From a bacterium (lineage in GTDB: Bacteria; Desulfobacterota; Deferrimicrobia; Deferrimicrobiales; Deferrimicrobiaceae): 5,889 bases of DNA. Positions 4,099 to 5,889 of this stretch are shown in pieces (position 1 is the stretch's first letter; each line of letters starts with the position of its first letter). The stretch is from positions 1 to 5,889 of the forward strand of contig JAGVHM010000184.1 in the NCBI GenBank assembly GCA_020056545.1, given 5' to 3'. The notes beneath the pieces were generated by a model. The model was not told where the DNA came from. It saw nothing but the letters and a program-made list of their open reading frames with translations, and did not search any database. The position numbers and the translations under genes were made by a program.

Positions 4099-5889
4099 AT
4101 GATCGATCACGCGGAACAGAGGATCCTGATGGGAAACGAGGCGATCGGCCGCGGCCTCGTCGAGGAGGGGTGCACGCTGGCGGCCGCCTATCCGGGAACG
4201 CCGGCCTCGGAGATCCTCTCTTCGGTCGTTGCCTTCGCGAAGGAAACGGGCGTTGCGCTCCACACGGAGTGGTCGGTCAACGAGAAGGTCGCCTGCGAGA
4301 CGGCGCTCGCCAACTCCATGGCGGGGCGGCGTTCGGCGGTGGCCATGAAACAGGCGGGGCTGAACGTCGCGGCCGACCCCTTCACGCGCGCGGCCTACCT
4401 GGGCGTCAAGGGCGGATTCATCCTGATCGCCGCCGACGACCCCGGTCCCCACAGCTCCCAGACGGAGCAGGACAGCCGTCTCTTCGCCCACTTCGCCAAG
4501 GCGCCGGTCTTCGACCCCTCCTCGCCCCGGGAGGCGCGGGAGATGGTGGCCGAGGCCTTCGCGCTTTCGGAGAAATACGAGATCCCCGTCATGCTCCGGC
4601 CGACGACCCGTGTCTGCCACGCCCGCCAGAACGTTTCCTGCCGCACCCCCGCACCCCGGGAACAGAAGGCATGTTTTGAAAAGAACCCCGGCCGGTGGGT
4701 GGCCACACCGCAGTTCCTCACCGAACTCCACCGCCTCTTGAACGAAAAGCTGGACCGGATCGCTCAGGAACCGGCCTTCAATCCCGTCCTCGTGCCCGGT
4801 GGCGCCGCCCGGCCGCGGACCTGCGTCGTCGCCTCCGGCGTTGCCTTCGCCCACGCCTCCGAGCTCCTCGATACGCTGGGGACGGAGGGGAGGATCGACC
4901 TCTACCAGGTCCGCCTCGCCTACCCGCTCCACCAACCGTTCATTGAGGAGATCCGGAAGCGCTACGAAAAGGTCCTTGTGCTTGAGGAGACGGACGCGGT
5001 GATCGAGATGCAGCTCGGCGCAAGCGGGGTCAGCGGCAGGGGGTCCGGCGATGTTCCCCGGCAGGGGGAGCTGACGCCCGACGTCATCGAGGAAATTCTC
5101 CGGAAATTCCTCGATCTACCCGCGGTCCCGGCCGTTTTGGCCGCAAAGAAAGGGACCCGCCCGTCGCTCTGCGCGGGGTGCGGCCACCGGGCGGCCTTCT
5201 ATGCGATCCGCGACACCTTTCCCGCAGGAATATTCCCCAGCGACATCGGCTGCTACACGCTGGGGATGAACTTCGGCGCCGTGGACACCTGCCACTGCAT
5301 GGGCGCCTGTATCGGCCAGGGGGCGGGCTTCTACCACGCCTATGCCGCCGGGGGGGCCGATTTCCCGACGATCGTCGTCACGATCGGGGATTCCACCTTC
5401 TTCCATGCGGGGATCCCGGGCCTGATCAACGCCGTCTTCCAGGGGGCGCGTTTCATCCTGGTCATCCTCGACAACGCGACGACCGCCATGACCGGCCACC
5501 AGCCGACCCCCCAGCTCGGCGTCCGGGCGGACGGAAGCGAGGGGCGGAAGGTCTTAATCCCGGACCTCGTCCGGGCCTGCGGCGTCCGGCGCCTCCGGGA
5601 AATCGACCCCTACGACGTCGAGGCCTTCACCGCGGCGCTCAAAGAGGCGGAGTCCTTCATCCGGTCGCCGGAGGGCGACATCGCCGTCCTCATTGCCGGC
5701 CACCCTTGCGTCGTGAACCGGGCGGCGCGCCAGGCGCAGGCCGTATTCGCGATGAGCATCACGGACGACTGCGTCGGCTGCCGGGCCTGCATCGACGCGT
5801 TCGAATGCCCGGCCATCCTCTTTGACGGTGAGAATGACCGAGCCCAAATCGATCCAAACCGCTGCATCGGCTGCGGGGTCTGCGTACAC
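4099..5889 (+). CDS. iorA: Indolepyruvate:ferredoxin oxidoreductase alpha subunit IorA (3' end outside window)
   Basis: IorA with IorB interconverts aryl pyruvates (indolepyruvate, phenylpyruvate, hydroxyphenylpyruvate) plus CoA and arylacetyl-CoA plus CO2, exchanging electrons with ferredoxin in the cytoplasm. The frame is open for 597 codons to the window edge; the family is slightly longer, so only a short C-terminal piece is missing. YPGTPASEIL (31-40) and TEWSVNEKVACETALANSMAG (56-76) mark the pyrimidine-binding oxidoreductase domain. DPGPHSSQTEQDSR (114-127) is characteristic of IorA. CAGCGH (358-363) begins the TPP-binding domain, whose Mg-TPP motif is GDS (430-432) through DNATTAMTG (458-466). 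The C-terminal ferredoxin domain shows Cys558, 561, 564 and 570 followed by Pro, then Cys589, 592 and 595 of a second cluster. AAGG (4087-4090), 8 nt before the ATG, supports this start. It contains only two Trp residues. It lies downstream of a Trp attenuator; iorB is expected just beyond the edge. Confidence 0.95.
   Translation, partial: MIDHAEQRILMGNEAIGRGLVEEGCTLAAAYPGTPASEILSSVVAFAKETGVALHTEWSVNEKVACETALANSMAGRRSAVAMKQAGLNVAADPFTRAAYLGVKGGFILIAADDPGPHSSQTEQDSRLFAHFAKAPVFDPSSPREAREMVAEAFALSEKYEIPVMLRPTTRVCHARQNVSCRTPAPREQKACFEKNPGRWVATPQFLTELHRLLNEKLDRIAQEPAFNPVLVPGGAARPRTCVVASGVAFAHASELLDTLGTEGRIDLYQVRLAYPLHQPFIEEIRKRYEKVLVLEETDAVIEMQLGASGVSGRGSGDVPRQGELTPDVIEEILRKFLDLPAVPAVLAAKKGTRPSLCAGCGHRAAFYAIRDTFPAGIFPSDIGCYTLGMNFGAVDTCHCMGACIGQGAGFYHAYAAGGADFPTIVVTIGDSTFFHAGIPGLINAVFQGARFILVILDNATTAMTGHQPTPQLGVRADGSEGRKVLIPDLVRACGVRRLREIDPYDVEAFTAALKEAESFIRSPEGDIAVLIAGHPCVVNRAARQAQAVFAMSITDDCVGCRACIDAFECPAILFDGENDRAQIDPNRCIGCGVCVH

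Noticed and set aside
4091..4102. Minigene ATG-GCG-AAA-TGA overlapping the iorA start by 4 nt (translational coupling)
   Set aside because: The AAGG abuts its ATG, too close for initiation, whereas it is well spaced for the iorA ATG at 4099. Most likely chance.
3724..4935. Long open frame on the minus strand (403 codons)
   Set aside because: It runs antisense through iorA, is Arg/Gly/His-rich with no recognisable domain, and crosses the terminator and repeats. It is a shadow of the high-GC iorA codons.

Overview
The window looks like chromosomal DNA from a GC-rich anaerobic bacterium, most likely of the former Deltaproteobacteria (Desulfobacterota, Geobacter/Syntrophus-like). Three things suggest this. 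The FGAM synthase is the ~1000-residue form with PurS-like modules fused to the N-terminus of PurL. An oxygen-sensitive, ferredoxin-dependent IorA is present. The intergenic repeats are of a kind common in that group. The assignment is inference from gene form and composition.

Layout: positions 1-3386 (minus strand) hold two consecutive purine-biosynthesis genes. They are purL (PurS-PurL fusion, 996 aa, complete) followed after 24 nt by purQ, which runs off the left edge. Together they encode the FGAM synthase that converts FGAR to FGAM. Positions 3387-4098 form a 0.7 kb divergent intergenic region that is much more interesting than its size suggests. It carries a candidate purL promoter; a short fragment resembling the C-terminal end of a phenylacetate/arylacetate-CoA ligase (PaaK); a promoter overlapped by two inverted repeats; a 24-codon leader peptide with three consecutive Trp codons; a strong intrinsic terminator; and a ~170 bp nest of hairpin repeats. 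Positions 4099-5889 (plus strand) hold iorA, the TPP- and [4Fe-4S]-containing alpha subunit of indolepyruvate:ferredoxin oxidoreductase, cut by the right edge within its C-terminal ferredoxin domain.

Main discovery candidate: the leader peptide, terminator and a hand-found set of mutually exclusive RNA pairings have the layout of a ribosome-stalling tryptophan attenuator. The gene downstream is iorA rather than a trp biosynthetic gene. If iorA is the true target, this cell raises iorA expression when charged tRNA-Trp is scarce. That would fit use of the enzyme in the reductive direction (indoleacetyl-CoA + CO2 to indolepyruvate, then transamination to Trp) rather than only in amino-acid catabolism. 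The PaaK-like fragment next to it fits an ancestral arylacetate-CoA ligase/Ior cluster. A composite repeat now lies between the attenuator and iorA.
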